From contig OX485808.1 of the NCBI GenBank assembly GCA_950295325.1, forward strand, positions 3,474,501-3,538,500: a stretch of DNA of 64,000 nt. The letters run 5' to 3'. The notes under the pieces were generated by a model, which ran no database searches, was not told where the DNA came from, and saw nothing but the letters and a program-made list of their open reading frames with translations. A program made the position numbers and the translations under genes. Shown here one piece after another: positions 24,081 to 35,900 of this stretch (position 1 is its first letter; every line of letters starts with the position of its first letter). The DNA is from Polytrichum commune. Taxonomy: Eukaryota > Streptophyta > Polytrichopsida > Polytrichales > Polytrichaceae.

Positions 24081-25270
24081 CAATCAATATTCCTTTGCAT
24101 TATCTCCTGAGTTGTGCTCGTATCACAAAAAAAGGAGAAGAATAAGGGTAGATGGAGATTGTGTGTTGGTAAGAAACATGCACAATTCTCTTGTATTGGT
24201 GAATTTTAGATACACATTCCGATGACTGGTCTTGTGATGGGGGCTCAATGTGAGATGGAGGTGTCTTAAAATGGGGGCACTAGAAACGGAGTAAAACCTT
24301 ATCTCCCATTTGTTAGGCAGTACATTTAACCATGTGAACCAAGAAAGACTTGTCATTTCTAGATGGCCTTGACCCACCATATGGATAGTTTCCCATTGCA
24401 AGAAGTGAACACTACCAACATATTCAAGTCCTAGGCAATCATCTTACGTTAGCGAACGAATAACGTAAATCTACCACAATGTTAAATTCGCTAAATTTCC
24501 AGTGGCACATGACAATTGTCCGGGACTCATGCTTGTAATGGAAACTGGTCCCAACTGGGGTAATCACCACAACACTGCAAAAATTAGTTAAGAATGGAAA
24601 CTGGGTTGCCACTTGTAGATTAGTTATCGTAACATTTCGATGCTCGAGAAATAAAAGGGTTCTCAAGTGCATACATATACGAGAGCCACATCCTTTGAGA
24701 GAACTTCCCCTCTGCGCTCCTGCAATCACATGTTTGCACTTGAGGCTGAGGAATACTTTATTATTGTCGTAAGGTGGATCCCCCATTTTTATTCCTTTTG
24801 CTAAATCTCTAGGGCATGGGAGAGATATCCTAGTGCGGATGAATCACGTTTTCGAAAGGGGACCCAACAAACTGATGATGTGTTGTTGAAGCTGAAGATA
24901 AGAATATCCATACGAATGTTCAGTCTTTCGCGTTACTTGACATCATTCCAGTTCGTAACATTCACAATAAGTTTATGGAAGCTTCCCCAAGTAAACTGGT
25001 TTTGCAATTCTCATATATATGCCCCGGGATCAAGGTCGTCAATTTAATTTCATGTCTCATATCACCCTAATTTTATTTCAAGGGTGCTGGAAGAGGCTGC
25101 ATTTTAAGACAAATTATGTACGTAATCAAGGGTACTTATATAAGCGTAAATGCTAATACAGATAAACTGGTTTTTAAGATTGAAAAATGTGGAGGCAAAT
25201 TAAATTGTTTGAATTCATCCCGCAAGGTTATTTAAGCATATGTACATAGACACGTATAGACTTCAAGGCA
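24081..25270. other. Intergenic, no supported gene
   Basis: Minus-strand open frames at 24,123-24,401 and 24,439-24,786 show no recognisable domain. Sequence around 24,430-24,560 (AGGCAATCATC, then GGCACATGACAATTGTCC, ACTCATGCTTGTAATG) resembles 59,570-59,700, which marks another low-copy dispersed repeat. Confidence 0.5.
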
Positions 25271-25511
25271 AGAGGGAATTGCTGCATGCAAGTGTTTACC
25301 TCTCATTCATCCAACATAAAACTTGACCCATGTTTGCGGCCAATTCATCTCAAATGACTTGGACTAGACAAATACATGGTCTTTGAGGCTAATTCTGGTG
25401 ATAAATCAAGTTAAGAAAAGTGACCTTTGGGACTTGGGTTGCATGCTATTTTCATGACATTTATGTTAATGAATGAGAGGTATGCACGCTCGTATGCGAT
25501 AACTCCCTCTC
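25271..25511 (+). mobile_element. MITE family M5, copy 1
   Basis: Left end AGAGGGAATTGCTGCATGC, then ACCTCTCATTCATCCAACAT. Right end ATGAATGAGAGGTATGCACG, then CTCGTATGCGATAACTCCCT. Inverted repeats span about 45 bp. The interior (CAATTCATCTCAAATGAC) is shared with copies at 25,538 and 50,505. Confidence 0.75.
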
Positions 25512-25537
25512 ACCATGAATGCTAAATCTTTAAAATA

Positions 25538-25759
25538 GAGAGGGAATTATCGCATACGAGCAAACCTTCCATCCATCGAATATAAAAACTTTGACCCCTT
25601 ATAGGTTTGTGGCCGAGTCATCTCAAATGACATGGGTTAGATCAATTCGGGCTCTTTCAAACTAACTCTATTGTCAAATTGGTTAACAACAGTATTTCAG
25701 GTCTTTTTTATGTTGGATGAATGAGAGGTACTACGCTCATATGCAATAATTCTCGCTCT
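25538..25759 (+). mobile_element. MITE family M5, copy 2
   Basis: It starts GAGAGGGAATTATCGCATAC 27 bp after copy 1 in the same orientation. It ends TTGGATGAATGAGAGGTACT, then GCAATAATTCTCGCTC. The interior matches copy 1 (GAGTCATCTCAAATGACATG), so the two form a head-to-tail pair. Confidence 0.75.
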
Positions 25760-27676
25760 TTTTCTTTAAACACGTGCATATTTATTCACAAGTAGCTTCA
25801 GTAAGTTGAGTTACGGTTTACCCAGCAAATGAGTCACCACAAATCACTGAGCTCCATGTGCACATGTTAACTACTTTCTATCAGTGCTGAATGGTTAGAT
25901 CGTGACATATAAATAGAAGGAATTCGCTTTCAGGCATTAAGTTATAAGCACCTGCAGCTCGTAGTGAATTCTTAGTCCCAAATTCATAAGCTCAAACAGA
26001 AAGGAGGAAGAAAACAAAAGAAAACAAAAGAAGTCAGACTGTCAGTGCCAGATTAAGTACACACAGTATCCAATGTACAGGCCGTGTGCACATAGATCTT
26101 CACAGTCTGAGCACAGCTGCAAAATACACTGAGGGAGAAAGCTGAGCAACGGTATGATAGGGATCCACATGAAATGCACTAGACTTTTAATTACTTGTGT
26201 CAAGACTTGAGGTCCACGTATATGACTTAATAGCTAACAATTCCATCCCTCCTTGTGTCGTACTTGGTGCATATATGTATAGGTACACAGATCAGTGATT
26301 CGTATTTCAACTTTTCAAGAGAGGAGCATCGGCTTCACCCATTGGAGTGACAAAGATACGTATGGAGAATTATGCAAACTTTCATCCAAATTTGAACACA
26401 CATCATTCAAAAGTTGACAGTTTCATCCAATTTTCGTCATTTTTAGAGACTTTTCTGGTCATTTCATGCATGAAAATTCATGGAAGAAATGCAACATATT
26501 TTATTTTCTATCTTTAGAATCGCAAATCAGCAGCGTATAGCCAGATTAAAAATTCATTGACACAGACAGACCCGGGGTCACACTTTTAGTACAATTGGCT
26601 CTACTACTTCCAGATTTCTCATGAATTGATGATCCGTTCTTCCACAAAGAGGAGAGATGTGCTTGGAAAGAGGCTCTTGGGAGGAGTCTATTGATATGTT
26701 ATGTGTTTGATAAATTTGAGGAGGCGTATACTTTCGGTTTCGGATGTCATTTTTACAATCATTTAGAAGCAAAAATCCTAAAACGTAGATCACCATCCAA
26801 GGCCCCACTAGCTAGGTGTTGATCTCCACTTCTACAAACATTCATAAAATTTCACTTCTACAAGCATTCATGAAATTCCACAGAAGAAGTTCAGTGTTAA
26901 AAATGCTTAGAATACTAAAGTAGCTCCCAAAGAATGCTTCATAGACCTCTTTCAAGTGCTGCAGATAGTAGTTGCCACGTCAGGCAGACAGATTACTGGC
27001 TCGAGAACCTGCCACGTATTCAGCTTCTGCAGGCATGTAAGTAAAGTAAGTTGGAAGCACGCCCACATGTTTCATTTCAATTCAATTCAATTGAGGATGT
27101 GGTGATTTGTTCGAAACTTTTGAGGAATCCTGACCATCGAAAGGATTTTGTGGTGGATATGTACTGTGTGTAGGAAGAATTTGAAATTAATGCAGGTGGG
27201 TGCAGACATGTGTGGATGGATCCCTCATACATTATACAGTAGCTCATCATCATATGGTTTGAAAAATCGGAGTCCCGGTATTGATAGACACATGGGATTT
27301 CTTGGCTGGGGAAAGCATCATTATATATGTTCGCCAAATTTGCGCCGCTGCCGCCGGCATCAATTGCACTACTTATTTTATGAGTGGCAAAAGTGTCATT
27401 AGCCACGTCTCCTTGGAAGACAAGTTACACATACCCGATCTGGCTTTTTGGATACACAGCTTCCAGTACAGATCAACAAGTCCCATTGTGAAAGTCTTTC
27501 ATGTGTCGGTGTGAAGAAGATGCCCACGTGGTGCCTTGATCGATACTCTATGAACTTTGTCTGTAATATGTGTGCGCAATTAAACCAGAAACCAAGATCC
27601 TGTGGAAATGAACTTACGAGCTTCAACCATTTAATGAAGTCCTGAACTTCAACCATTTAATTAAAAAAAAAAAACC
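25760..27676. other. Intergenic, no supported gene
   Basis: Several frames of 76-109 codons occur (27,077-27,406 minus, 27,148-27,402 plus) but none shows a recognised domain. A short duplicated phrase (CTTCAACCATTTAAT) and an A12 run lie at 27,618-27,675. Confidence 0.45.
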
Positions 27677-28150
27677 ATGTTGGTTCCTAAACCCTACCTT
27701 GAATATACACAGGCTCAACATGTGATTTCAAATAGGGTATGCCCTTGTTGTTTTGTGACAAAATGCTTATTTTTTGGATTTTATTTGCCCATACATGCTT
27801 GAGTTATTCAAAATTATGTCTTGGGACTTAGTGCACCCTTCATAACTGCTCAACATGAAGTTGATCATACCAACAAAAGTTATGATATGTACTGAGGTTC
27901 AATATTATGCATTTATGTCTTGTACTAAATTTACTTGCTTGTGAATTGCTACTATAGCTAGTATAAACATTAATATGGATCATACACCAATGGATATATG
28001 CATCAGGTATGGACCGATAGAATAGCATGTGCGATCGATATAGAAAGACCCATGTTGGTTTAGGATCCATGGCTTTAATCTTTATATGGAACTCAATATG
28101 TGATTTTAAATGGCGTTTGCCATTGCTATGTCATGTCAAAGCGCTAATTT
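27677..28150 (+). repeat. Two diverged copies of a 100-bp segment, offset about 371 bp
   Basis: CCATGTTGGTT, then CAACATGTGATTTCAAAT, GCCCTTGTTG and AAAATGCTTATTT at 27,677-27,780 recur as CCATGTTGGTT, CAATATGTGATTTTAAAT, GCCATTGC and AAAGCGCTAATTT at 28,048-28,150. No coding role was seen. Confidence 0.5.
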
Positions 28151-30544
28151 GTAGAAGTGAAATCATTGGAATCTTGAAGGAAGTCTTCATTGCTCTTGGA
28201 ATTGGATGTGTCTATGTTTTGGGTGTTTAATGAAAGTCTTGCATGTTGGATAAATGTTACGAGGGTGCATTGAGGGTGTTTGCACATAATCACAATCAGT
28301 CTGCATGGGCAAATGTAAATTACATTGGTAGTTTGATAGTTTAGTGTGAGGTGATCTTTTGGTTTTTTTATACTAGAATGTGATGTTGTGTGCAAGAGAG
28401 CCATGATGTCTTTTAATGTGATAAGAATGTGATTTGGTTTTATTTAGTGACTTCTTGATATGTTAATCTTCATTTGGGAAACTAAGGAGGGTGGATTGAG
28501 GCCATAAAGCTTGATGATACCTCTCAATGTTCACTCTTGAGAAAAGCATGTGCACAATCTTGTTCAATCTTAATTGTTTGTTTTTTTTTATCAAACTAGA
28601 GTACCAAATTAACCTCAAGATGACATCGGGAAGTAATTGAAAGTTGAGCAGACGACACGGATCCTCACAAACTCTCCATAATATCTTTGTTTGGTTCTCA
28701 AGGTTCACTAAGACATGAACCATCTCAAGAGGTACATATTTAAATCGTTTACTCTAAGATATGTAAGTTCTAAAGATATTTATTAGGTACTTTTTATATT
28801 TGGACAATTGTATTATGAATAATTGAATAATATGGATGATTTTATATATGAATAATTTATATTTATATTATCCTACATAAAAGAATTTTCCATATAAGTT
28901 CAATTTGTATTATTTTATAAAAGTTTTAGTTTTCCATTTCTTACACATGAATCAATCAGAGTTGGAATTCCATAGATTACATCACAAACTCAAGTACATG
29001 AGCCACTTTCAAATAGTGAACATCCACCTTCCAACAATAATTTATTGAACTCCCAAGAAGTTTAACAACCTACACCCACAAGAGCTTATGCACGGACATA
29101 TGACGGGAAGTCCAAACCACCTTGGAAAATTGACAGGAAATGGCTCATGTATATGAGACCACATGATGGGCCTACACATGGTTACATGAAATGCTATGCA
29201 TGTGAGAAATTTTGTGTTAACTCAGCATGTTAACTCATGCAAGTTGCAAAAGTATGCATAAATCAACCATAAATGACCATGAGAAAAACAATGATCACAA
29301 ATCCACGGTGGTTGGATGGGAGGCCCTTCATTGTTTCCTCCAACTGGTTTAATTTCTATTACTAGTTATGTGCAAAATACTATTAAAAAAACATGCAAGG
29401 ATTATCACTTGCAAGAAGATCTTGCCTTTTTATAGTCAATGATCTCTTTATTATTAGTTCTGAAAGAGTGTCAATATTTACAAGTTTTGAATACTCTTGA
29501 CATGGTGAGTATGAATCCTACATCACACGTAAAGCTAGATAGGGTCCCCTTTTGTACATCCACCTTTACTTCAAAAACATTATGGCATGTTTAATAATAC
29601 ACACTGGAGAAATTAATACCTCTCCCTTATGTATACTATGTATAGTATTGCCTAAAAAATCCATGCTTACATTAATGTTAATTTTTAGGTGGTATGAAGA
29701 GTCCACCCCCTAGGAGCTGCAATTGTATTATTTGTGGAATTGTTAGTAAATGAGGAGTCTACATGGGGAAATATGTATTTCCCAACAAAGGATTTTATTG
29801 GAAAGATTATAATAGAATATTAATCAATTTGTGACTTTAGCAATAGATAGAGCAACTTCAATGATAAGTTGTCGTTATGGATTGCTGACCCGTCTGAGAA
29901 ACGATGTGTTTGTTTTGGTCAACACCCATTGCATTGCACATTGAGAAGCTTTGTCTAAATCAAAACATTGCATGAGACTGTACGTTCAATTCGTTCACGT
30001 ACACTTCTATATGTGCACCCTAATTTGAGCTTATTTCCTCAACCTAAGAATCCTTTCAAAATGATAAAAATATTAAAGTAAAGACTTTTCAATCTAAGGA
30101 ACAATAGAAATGACACCATCACCAATAAAAAAGAAGTTTTTGTTGGCCTTGTTTGATTGTACAAGGGCTCACTTCGGATGGGTTCACATATGCCGGTGAA
30201 CGTTATTGCTAAATAGGGATCTAACATACACATCACATTTGCATCTTGTTATTATTGTCAAAAACACTATCCGTAATCCCATTCCAATAGCTCTTTGTTA
30301 AGTACGTTGTCAACGGTCAAAGACACCTTGATGACAGTATGATAGGATAATCAAATCATAGATACCATCATCAATGTTGCAATCTTCAAGTCGACGTCCC
30401 AATACATTTGAAAAACCACTTAATGAGTCCACGGAAGCTTCCGTGAAATATCATTGAAGTAGTGTTAACTATGGATGCCATATTAATGACACCATTTGTA
30501 ATAGTGACTCCGATTCTCTTGTTTAATTCTGTACCCTTGTCTTC
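28151..30544. other. AT-rich intergenic region, no supported gene
   Basis: 28,740-28,930 is simple AT-rich sequence with repeated GAATAATT-type words. Around 29,060-29,220 a broken frame includes KPPWKIDRKWLMYMRPHDG followed by a CxxC, which weakly recalls a transposase zinc-finger region but is too short and interrupted to assign. Nothing else is recognisable. Confidence 0.45.
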
Positions 30545-30935
30545 TAGAGTATTACTATTAACATCCCATGGTACATATATTTTTATATGTGCACCCATGT
30601 GGCATCATCATAGTATGGGCATGAGGTAATGGCATATGTATTTATGTTCTCTCGACCATCATGATGGCTCCATTTTGGTGCAATAAGTTCCATAACTTAA
30701 TACATGCTAGTTATATGGACGGTGGGGAGTCATTACTTATTCATTAACTTGACTTATGAATCTTAATATAAACTATGGGAACTACTATTCACATCCCATG
30801 ATACGTGTATTTTATATGTGCACCCATGTGGTATACTATCGGCATTGCATAAATAACATAAGTACTCCTATATTTCTACACCATGATGACGGCTCCATTT
30901 ATGTTCGATGGGTACCTTAACACATGTGGTATGAA
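30545..30935 (+). repeat. Tandem duplication of about 160 bp, offset about 235 bp
   Basis: Both copies read in order ACTATTAACATCCCATGGTA-like, TATATGTGCACCCATGTGG, a CCATGATGGCTCCATTT-like block, and a closing AACACATG-like block. Copies are at about 30,545-30,710 and 30,778-30,935. Confidence 0.6.
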
Positions 30936-31155
30936 TGGCGGGCATAACTTGGCATCGTAAAGTTTTGGAGGCATGATTATTTGCACACGTTTGAATAGAT
31001 ACTCGCATTGGAAATGACTATATTGCACTCCTATTTGAATGTGATGTTGTGGTGTGTCATATTATATCATACTAATTGTGAAGTAGGGTAAACATGAATC
31101 CCTTCCCGAGGCATCAAAAGTCACTCTTTGGAAACAATGGGCCAATCTCCCCCTA

Positions 31156-31509
31156 ACATTACCCAACCCAATACTCTTAACTCCGGCGCGGAGTTCGATG
31201 CGGCTCCGATGCGGCTCCGGGGAGGTTCGGATGCCAGCTCCGGTGGGTCCATTTTTCTGGCCCTCCCCGTTTTGGCCCCTTGATGATTTTTTTTGGGTTT
31301 TTTTGCTAAATTTGGGTCTTACGGCCCCAAATTACTCTAGGAGCCCCCTTATGAGATCAAGTAAGGCCCCACCCAATCAAAAAAATAGGGGGCAATTTTT
31401 GCCCCAACCCACCCGAACCCACCGGAGCTGGCATCCGAACCTCCCCGGAGCCGCATCGGAGCCGCATCGAACTCCACGCCGGAGTTAAGAGTATTGGGTT
31501 GGGTAATGT
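31156..31509. mobile_element. GC-rich foldback MITE with about 95-bp inverted repeats and TA target duplication
   Basis: Left arm ACATTACCCAACCCAATACT, then CTTAACTCCGGCG and GATGCGGCTCCGATGCGGCT is repeated almost perfectly inverted at 31,418-31,509. TA lies directly outside both ends (31,154-31,155 and 31,510-31,511), as for Tc1/mariner-type MITEs. The arms are strongly GC-rich in an AT-rich setting and contain an internal doublet of GATGCGGCTCC. The frames at 31,198-31,488 and 31,349-31,546 are by-products of the foldback. Confidence 0.85.
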
Positions 31510-31609
31510 TATCCCCAATCTCCCACCACTTCGTGCTTCGAGTCATGCTCGAGATCTAAAGGTTGGTGGGTGATAAATGGTTACATTCCTCAAGTAGCCC
31601 ACTACTCCT

Positions 31610-31860
31610 TGGAAATGAAACATGCATTTAGTATGAGATGGTTTGCAAATCCAAATCGAGGCCGTAACCACTTTTCTCATAGTTTTCGGAGCTCATATGA
31701 ATATCTTATTCATTATCAAAGTTAAGATCGTTGTGTTCATTAAATGGTAATTAAGGTTCCCCCAATTATGTTGACTATTGAGTCTAGCATGGTTGTCATA
31801 TTTTGAGCAGATAGTCTTATCTCTTTCAAACACATGACGTCTTTCTAACATGTAACTACA
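31610..31860 (+). repeat. Dispersed repeat R1, copy 4
   Basis: It contains GTATGAGATGGTTTGCAAAT, TTTTCGGAGCTCATATGAAT, ATCTTATTCATTATCAA, CATTAAATGGTAATTAAGG, TATGTTGACTATTGAGTCTA and ATCTCTTTCAAACACATGAC in the same order as the copies at 400, 1045 and 18,940. Confidence 0.65.
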
Positions 31861-31905
31861 TATCACTCAATTATAGGTCTCCAATTAAGATACGTAACCG
31901 AACTA

Positions 31906-32260
31906 GGCATGTCCTCGGGGGGGGGGGGGTAGTCATTGGTTGGAGTAGCAATATACGTGCAAACAAATGATAGGGTATTTTAAAAACATGGGGACAAAAA
32001 TTTATAAATGGACTTAAGAGTAATATAGGGTATCAAAAATGGCACTGGACATCTTTAAAGTACTATAGGGTATGGAATAATAGGTAATTTGGAATTATAA
32101 GTAATGCAAGCCATTTTTCTATTAACCCAAAGTAGAAAATTTTATAATGATAGCATGTGGAAAAAAAAATTGAAAGTAATAGCCCCCTATAAAATAGTGG
32201 TTGTTTGCACCTATATCCTTCACTTTTTAACACACTACCCCCCCCCCTCGAGGGCATGTC
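31906..32260. mobile_element. MITE with G/C-run inverted ends and TA target duplication
   Basis: Left end GGCATGTCCTCG, then G13 and TAGT. Right end ACTA, then C10 and TCGAGGGCATGTC. The ends are inverted repeats of about 28 bp, with a further shared GTGCAAACAA inside. TA flanks both ends (31,904-31,905 and 32,261-32,262). Length is 355 bp. Confidence 0.7.
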
Positions 32261-32337
32261 TAACTTATTATTTTCTTCCTCCCTTTCTTCCTTCCAATCG
32301 CTTAAAATGAAATGGCCACACCGTCACTTTCAGTGAC

Positions 32338-32703
32338 CACACTAAATAGTTTTATTACTATCAATAGAAAATTAGTGTGATAGAAATTAGTGTGGGTCGC
32401 TCTAATTCTCTAGTTGGAGTGGAATTAATGTGGGCCCAAGATCCTAGGTCTTCCCCTCGGTCTTCCTTGGGACTTTGACCAACACCTTACAATAGCTAGT
32501 CACCTTGTATTAAAAAATAATGCAAATAATAAAACCCACCCATATTAATTTCCTAGAAAAATGAGTAATGTGACCCACACTAATTCTTACTAGAAAATTA
32601 ATGTGGATTGAAAATCAATGTGGCCCACATTAATTATTTTTATGAGAATTAGTTTAGGCTCTAGAACATTAATGTGGCCCACGGTATTAGGACTATTTAG
32701 TAA
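32338..32703 (+). mobile_element. MITE family M3, copy 1
   Basis: It begins CACACTAAATAGTTTTATTA and ends in inverted form GGACTATTTAGTAAT. The interior has repeated ATTAATGTGGCCCACA-type words and GGGCCCAAGATCCTAGGTCT, then TCCCCTC. It matches 51,096-51,442 in the opposite orientation. Confidence 0.6.
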
Positions 32704-32933
32704 TATTCCACAAATTCCACAAAGCTTGGTAATATTATGCGTTGCAAGTGAAAAGAGTGGGATATTTCGGTGTTGAACAATGCTATGACATTTGCTTGGT
32801 AAAAAATTAAGTTAGAATTTTGATCTCATTCAAGTAAGAGATTTACGGTTTGCACCATTTTAGTATAATATAATAGAATATATAAACTCACACTTGGAAG
32901 TTTGTGATGGACTCAACACCACAAAATGACTAC

Positions 32934-33159
32934 TACACTAAGTATGATATTTAATGTCACTTACTATTTGGAGTTACACGATGCTATATCTTTTTTTACT
33001 GATTGATGCAATTTATTAACTAGTAAAGTTGTTAATGTTTTATAATGTCCAAACCACCAAATTCACATTTGTTGGCAAAATATGATATATGCAATTAAGA
33101 GATATAGCACTGCGTAATCCCAAAGAGTAAGTGACACTTAATACATTATTCTATTGTAG
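32934..33159 (+). mobile_element. MITE family M4, copy 1
   Basis: CTACACTAAGTATGATATTT, then AATGTCACTTACTATTTGGA and GTTACACGATGCTATA form the left arm. The right arm is the imperfect inverse, TATAGCACTGCGTAATCCC to ATTCTATTGTAG. The arms cover about 57 bp and the element is 226 bp long. Confidence 0.7.
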
Positions 33160-33704
33160 CTAAACTTTAGGGCTTCATGGTATCTTGGTACACTCATGGC
33201 ATTGTGGACGAAACGGATATAGTAGAAAACATCCCTCCTATAGCTTGAGGGTTAATTCATTCTAATTGGTGTCCACTATATTTGTTTGGGGTCTCGTTCT
33301 CATGTCAGCTTTGGAGTCAAGTAGCTCATTTGAAATCAACAAATCAAGGTATAAAGTAGCTTTCGTTGCATTTTCACGCCCTTTTCACATTCCCAATATG
33401 AATTGAGTATTTATAAACATGACAAAGCTCTAGCCCATTTCCTAGATTGCAATTTTAACACAAGCATATCAAATACCTTGCATCCATTGTGACTAAATGC
33501 TCCCATGCAAGTGTGTGACTTAGTTCAATCACCAAATTGCAAACAATGATATGCATGGAGTGCATTGACTTAGGGATCTAGATGTATGTTTGGTGTCACA
33601 TCGTTTAGACTAGATAATACAATTTGAATAGCTATTCATAGCTATGAATAGAAATAATAAACTATGACACATATTTGCAGTGGAACATGACAAGGAAAAG
33701 TTTT
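33160..33704. other. Intergenic, no supported gene
   Basis: No open frame of note. Part of 33,300-33,450 loosely resembles 60,650-60,770 (CATGACAAAGCTCTA/CATGACAAGCTCTAAA), possibly another dispersed repeat. Confidence 0.4.
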
Positions 33705-34251
33705 TGTCGTGTAAATAGCGATCGTGTGTCACTGCAGCTCGAGTACCAACCACCACTAACAAACAATACTAAAACATAGCAAAGTCACACATAAACAACA
33801 CACCTCGACAGATAAGGAAGAGAGTAAAACACTCATAAGAGTTCTAATTTTTCTCCAAATGCACACAACTAGTCAAGCTATCTCTCACTCCACCAAGGGA
33901 GAATCCAAGAGTGTAAGTAGGGGAAGAAGAACTCAAGATTTATTGCAAAATCATGCAATCTACACCTCAAACAAGCTCTCTCCACACACTAACTCACAAG
34001 ACTTGACTTGGCAAGAATGCCAAGCCAAGAAGGAGGCTCCTCACTTAGGAGCCTTCTTCTCCACATCTAGATTCATCCATCCAAATCTAGATGGATGAAA
34101 CCCAACGGATAAGGTGCGGCCATCGACGCCGCATACCGTGACAGTTGTCGTGTAAATAGCGATCATGTGTCACTGCAGCTCGAGTACCAATCACCACTAA
34201 CAAACAATACTAAAACATAGCAAAGTCACACATAAACAACACACCTCGACA
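33705..34251 (-). repeat. 3' LTR complex: 333-bp LTR-like core between two 107-bp direct repeats
   Basis: A 107-bp unit, TTGTCGTGTAAATAGCGATC to ACACACCTCGACA, occurs at 33,704-33,810 and 34,145-34,251 with about two differences. Between them lies the 333-bp core (33,811-34,143) shared with 44,888-45,220. Minus-strand sequence at 34,251 begins TGTCGAGG directly after the polypurine tract, as an LTR start should. The far end also has TG/CA borders. The matching right-hand terminus lacks both 107-bp units. Confidence 0.7.
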
Positions 34252-34588
34252 TGCCCCCCTCAGCTGACTATGGAGTCCCGCCAAGCAGCTAGGACCAATG
34301 CCAATCTAAAGGGCATGGATAATAAAAGAATTGTTCCGCAACTAACTAGTGTGGTAACATTATTCCAAGGAACTGTAGGCTGGGTGCAAGGTGAGCCCCA
34401 TCCTTAATCGCCTCTGATGTTTGGCCATCAGATCCCAAAGAATTAAATCCACCGCCTCATGTTGATTGCGTCTCTAAGCCATAACTCCTCATTTTCCATT
34501 TGGGCAGACACAAGATGATGAAAACCACACAGGATCATTGAGTATGATTGGTGGAAGCACCAAGTACCGAAGATCCTCGACTGCGAGG

Positions 34589-34714
34589 ACAACTCCACTG
34601 TCCAGATGGTAGAGAAGTCAAGGGTGGCCTCAAGCATGCCATGTGCCAACCGTGTTGACACTGATCACACAATAGCATAGTAGCCGCTTCTTTCTTCTCT
34701 CCACACACAAAACA
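34589..34714 (-). other. Gypsy part: PHD-finger-like module after the integrase
   Basis: Minus-strand translation shows CFVCGEKKEA, then MLLCDQCQHGWHMACLRPPL, LPSGQWSCP: the C-x2-C ... C-x2-C-x4-H-x2-C ... W-x-C layout of a PHD finger. PHD fingers usually read histone H3 tails. Other Gypsy lineages (chromoviruses) carry a chromodomain at the same place, after the integrase, to steer integration, so a targeting role is a reasonable inference. Confidence 0.8.
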
Positions 34715-34779
34715 TGGAAGACCCTCTGACACGACGGCTATTTCAGGATGAACTGTACCCTCAATAGGTAGATGACATG

Positions 34780-35900
34780 GGGCACAGTTTTTGGAATGCT
34801 CGCGACATTCCCTGCCATCCTTGCCTTCCAATAACAACAAACCACTCGGCAACACCTCTTTCACCCGAAGGATAGTGCGCCCCGCCCTGACATTCAATGT
34901 CGTAGGCGCCTCACGTTGGAGATAGACATAATCTCCCTGCTGGAATCTCCGCAACTGAGGTCGGTAAGCACCACTGCGAATGCGTGCATAACGCAATGTA
35001 TCACGGTGTTGAGCAATGGACAAATTCTTCATGGCCATAGGCATGGCCCTCTAGAAGAATTGAACCCGCTCCTGTAAACACTCTGCCCAAAGATCTGGGT
35101 CATCCAAGTTTACAATAAGAGCTAGTTTTTCCCGAATAGAATTCGGGAGTATAGGCTCACGTCCATACAACAACTGATACGGGCTGTAGGACGCCAAAGA
35201 GGCCTGCCTACTAAATCGATAGCCCATAGCAATCCAAGGCAACATAAGGTCCCAATCCCGGTGGCTTCCCCGAAGTAATCCATACCACGCTTGGTTGTTT
35301 GAACAACCCGTTCAGCCAAGCCATCTGCCTCCGGATGATTTCGTGAGGTGGTGCGGTGATCTATGAGCGCCTTAGTGCACAACTCCTCAAAAGCACCAAG
35401 GAACTCCCTCCCTTAGTCCGTCAACACCTCAGCTGGTGCTCCAAAACGTGCTAATACACGATCCAAAAAGGCGGCCGCGGCCAATTCTGCAGAGTTATGG
35501 GGTAGAGCAACAAGCTCAATCCACTTGCTAAAATGCTCCACCATCACCAAAACGTACTTTGCTCCACGTGGTGTAACCACCAACGGCCCTGCAAAGTCCA
35601 GCGACCAACGGTAGCCTAATCCCATGATAGGTAAGGGCTGTAACTGAGGTGATAAGGTGTTAAAGCTAGACCTGACCCGGTCACAAACTTCACATCTCCC
35701 GACATATGCAGCCACATGTTGATACATGCCAGTTCACCAATATTGGCCACGCAACATCAAATGTGTCCTGCGTATGCCAAAATGACCAAGTTCTTCGTGC
35801 ACTTGTCGCACCAAGGAGGCCCTCTGATCCGGCCTAGGAACAATACGCCTTGTCCCATCCGGCCACAATCGAAATAACAAACCGTTTTCCCAACGGAACC
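34780..35900 (-). other. Gypsy part: integrase
   Basis: Zinc-binding N-terminal region around 35,690-35,800 (GHFGIRRTHLMLRGQYW, then GRCEVCDRVR). The catalytic core follows with WSLDFAGPLVVTPRGAKYVL and VMVEHFSKWIEL. Further along come SYSPYQLLYGREPILP and a C-terminal RFQQGDYVYLQ segment, the usual end of Ty3/Gypsy integrases. Confidence 0.85.

Noticed and set aside
27077-27406. Overlapping opposite-strand frames as a small gene
   Set aside because: Neither strand shows a domain, codon bias or splice support, and the overlap itself argues against coding.
29060-29220. Possible hAT/BED-type transposase fragment
   Set aside because: Only about 45 residues with one CxxC and several stops nearby. 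No further transposase motifs or terminal repeats were found.
31198-31546. Proline-rich frames of 65-96 codons on both strands
   Set aside because: They are created by the GC-rich inverted arms of a foldback MITE.
33705-34251. Possible free TRIM element (107-bp LTRs around a 333-bp interior)
   Set aside because: The inner 107-bp unit directly abuts the Gypsy polypurine tract, the 333-bp interior is the same as the other Gypsy end, and no target duplication surrounds 33,705-34,251. It is better treated as part of the Gypsy 3' terminus, pending other copies.
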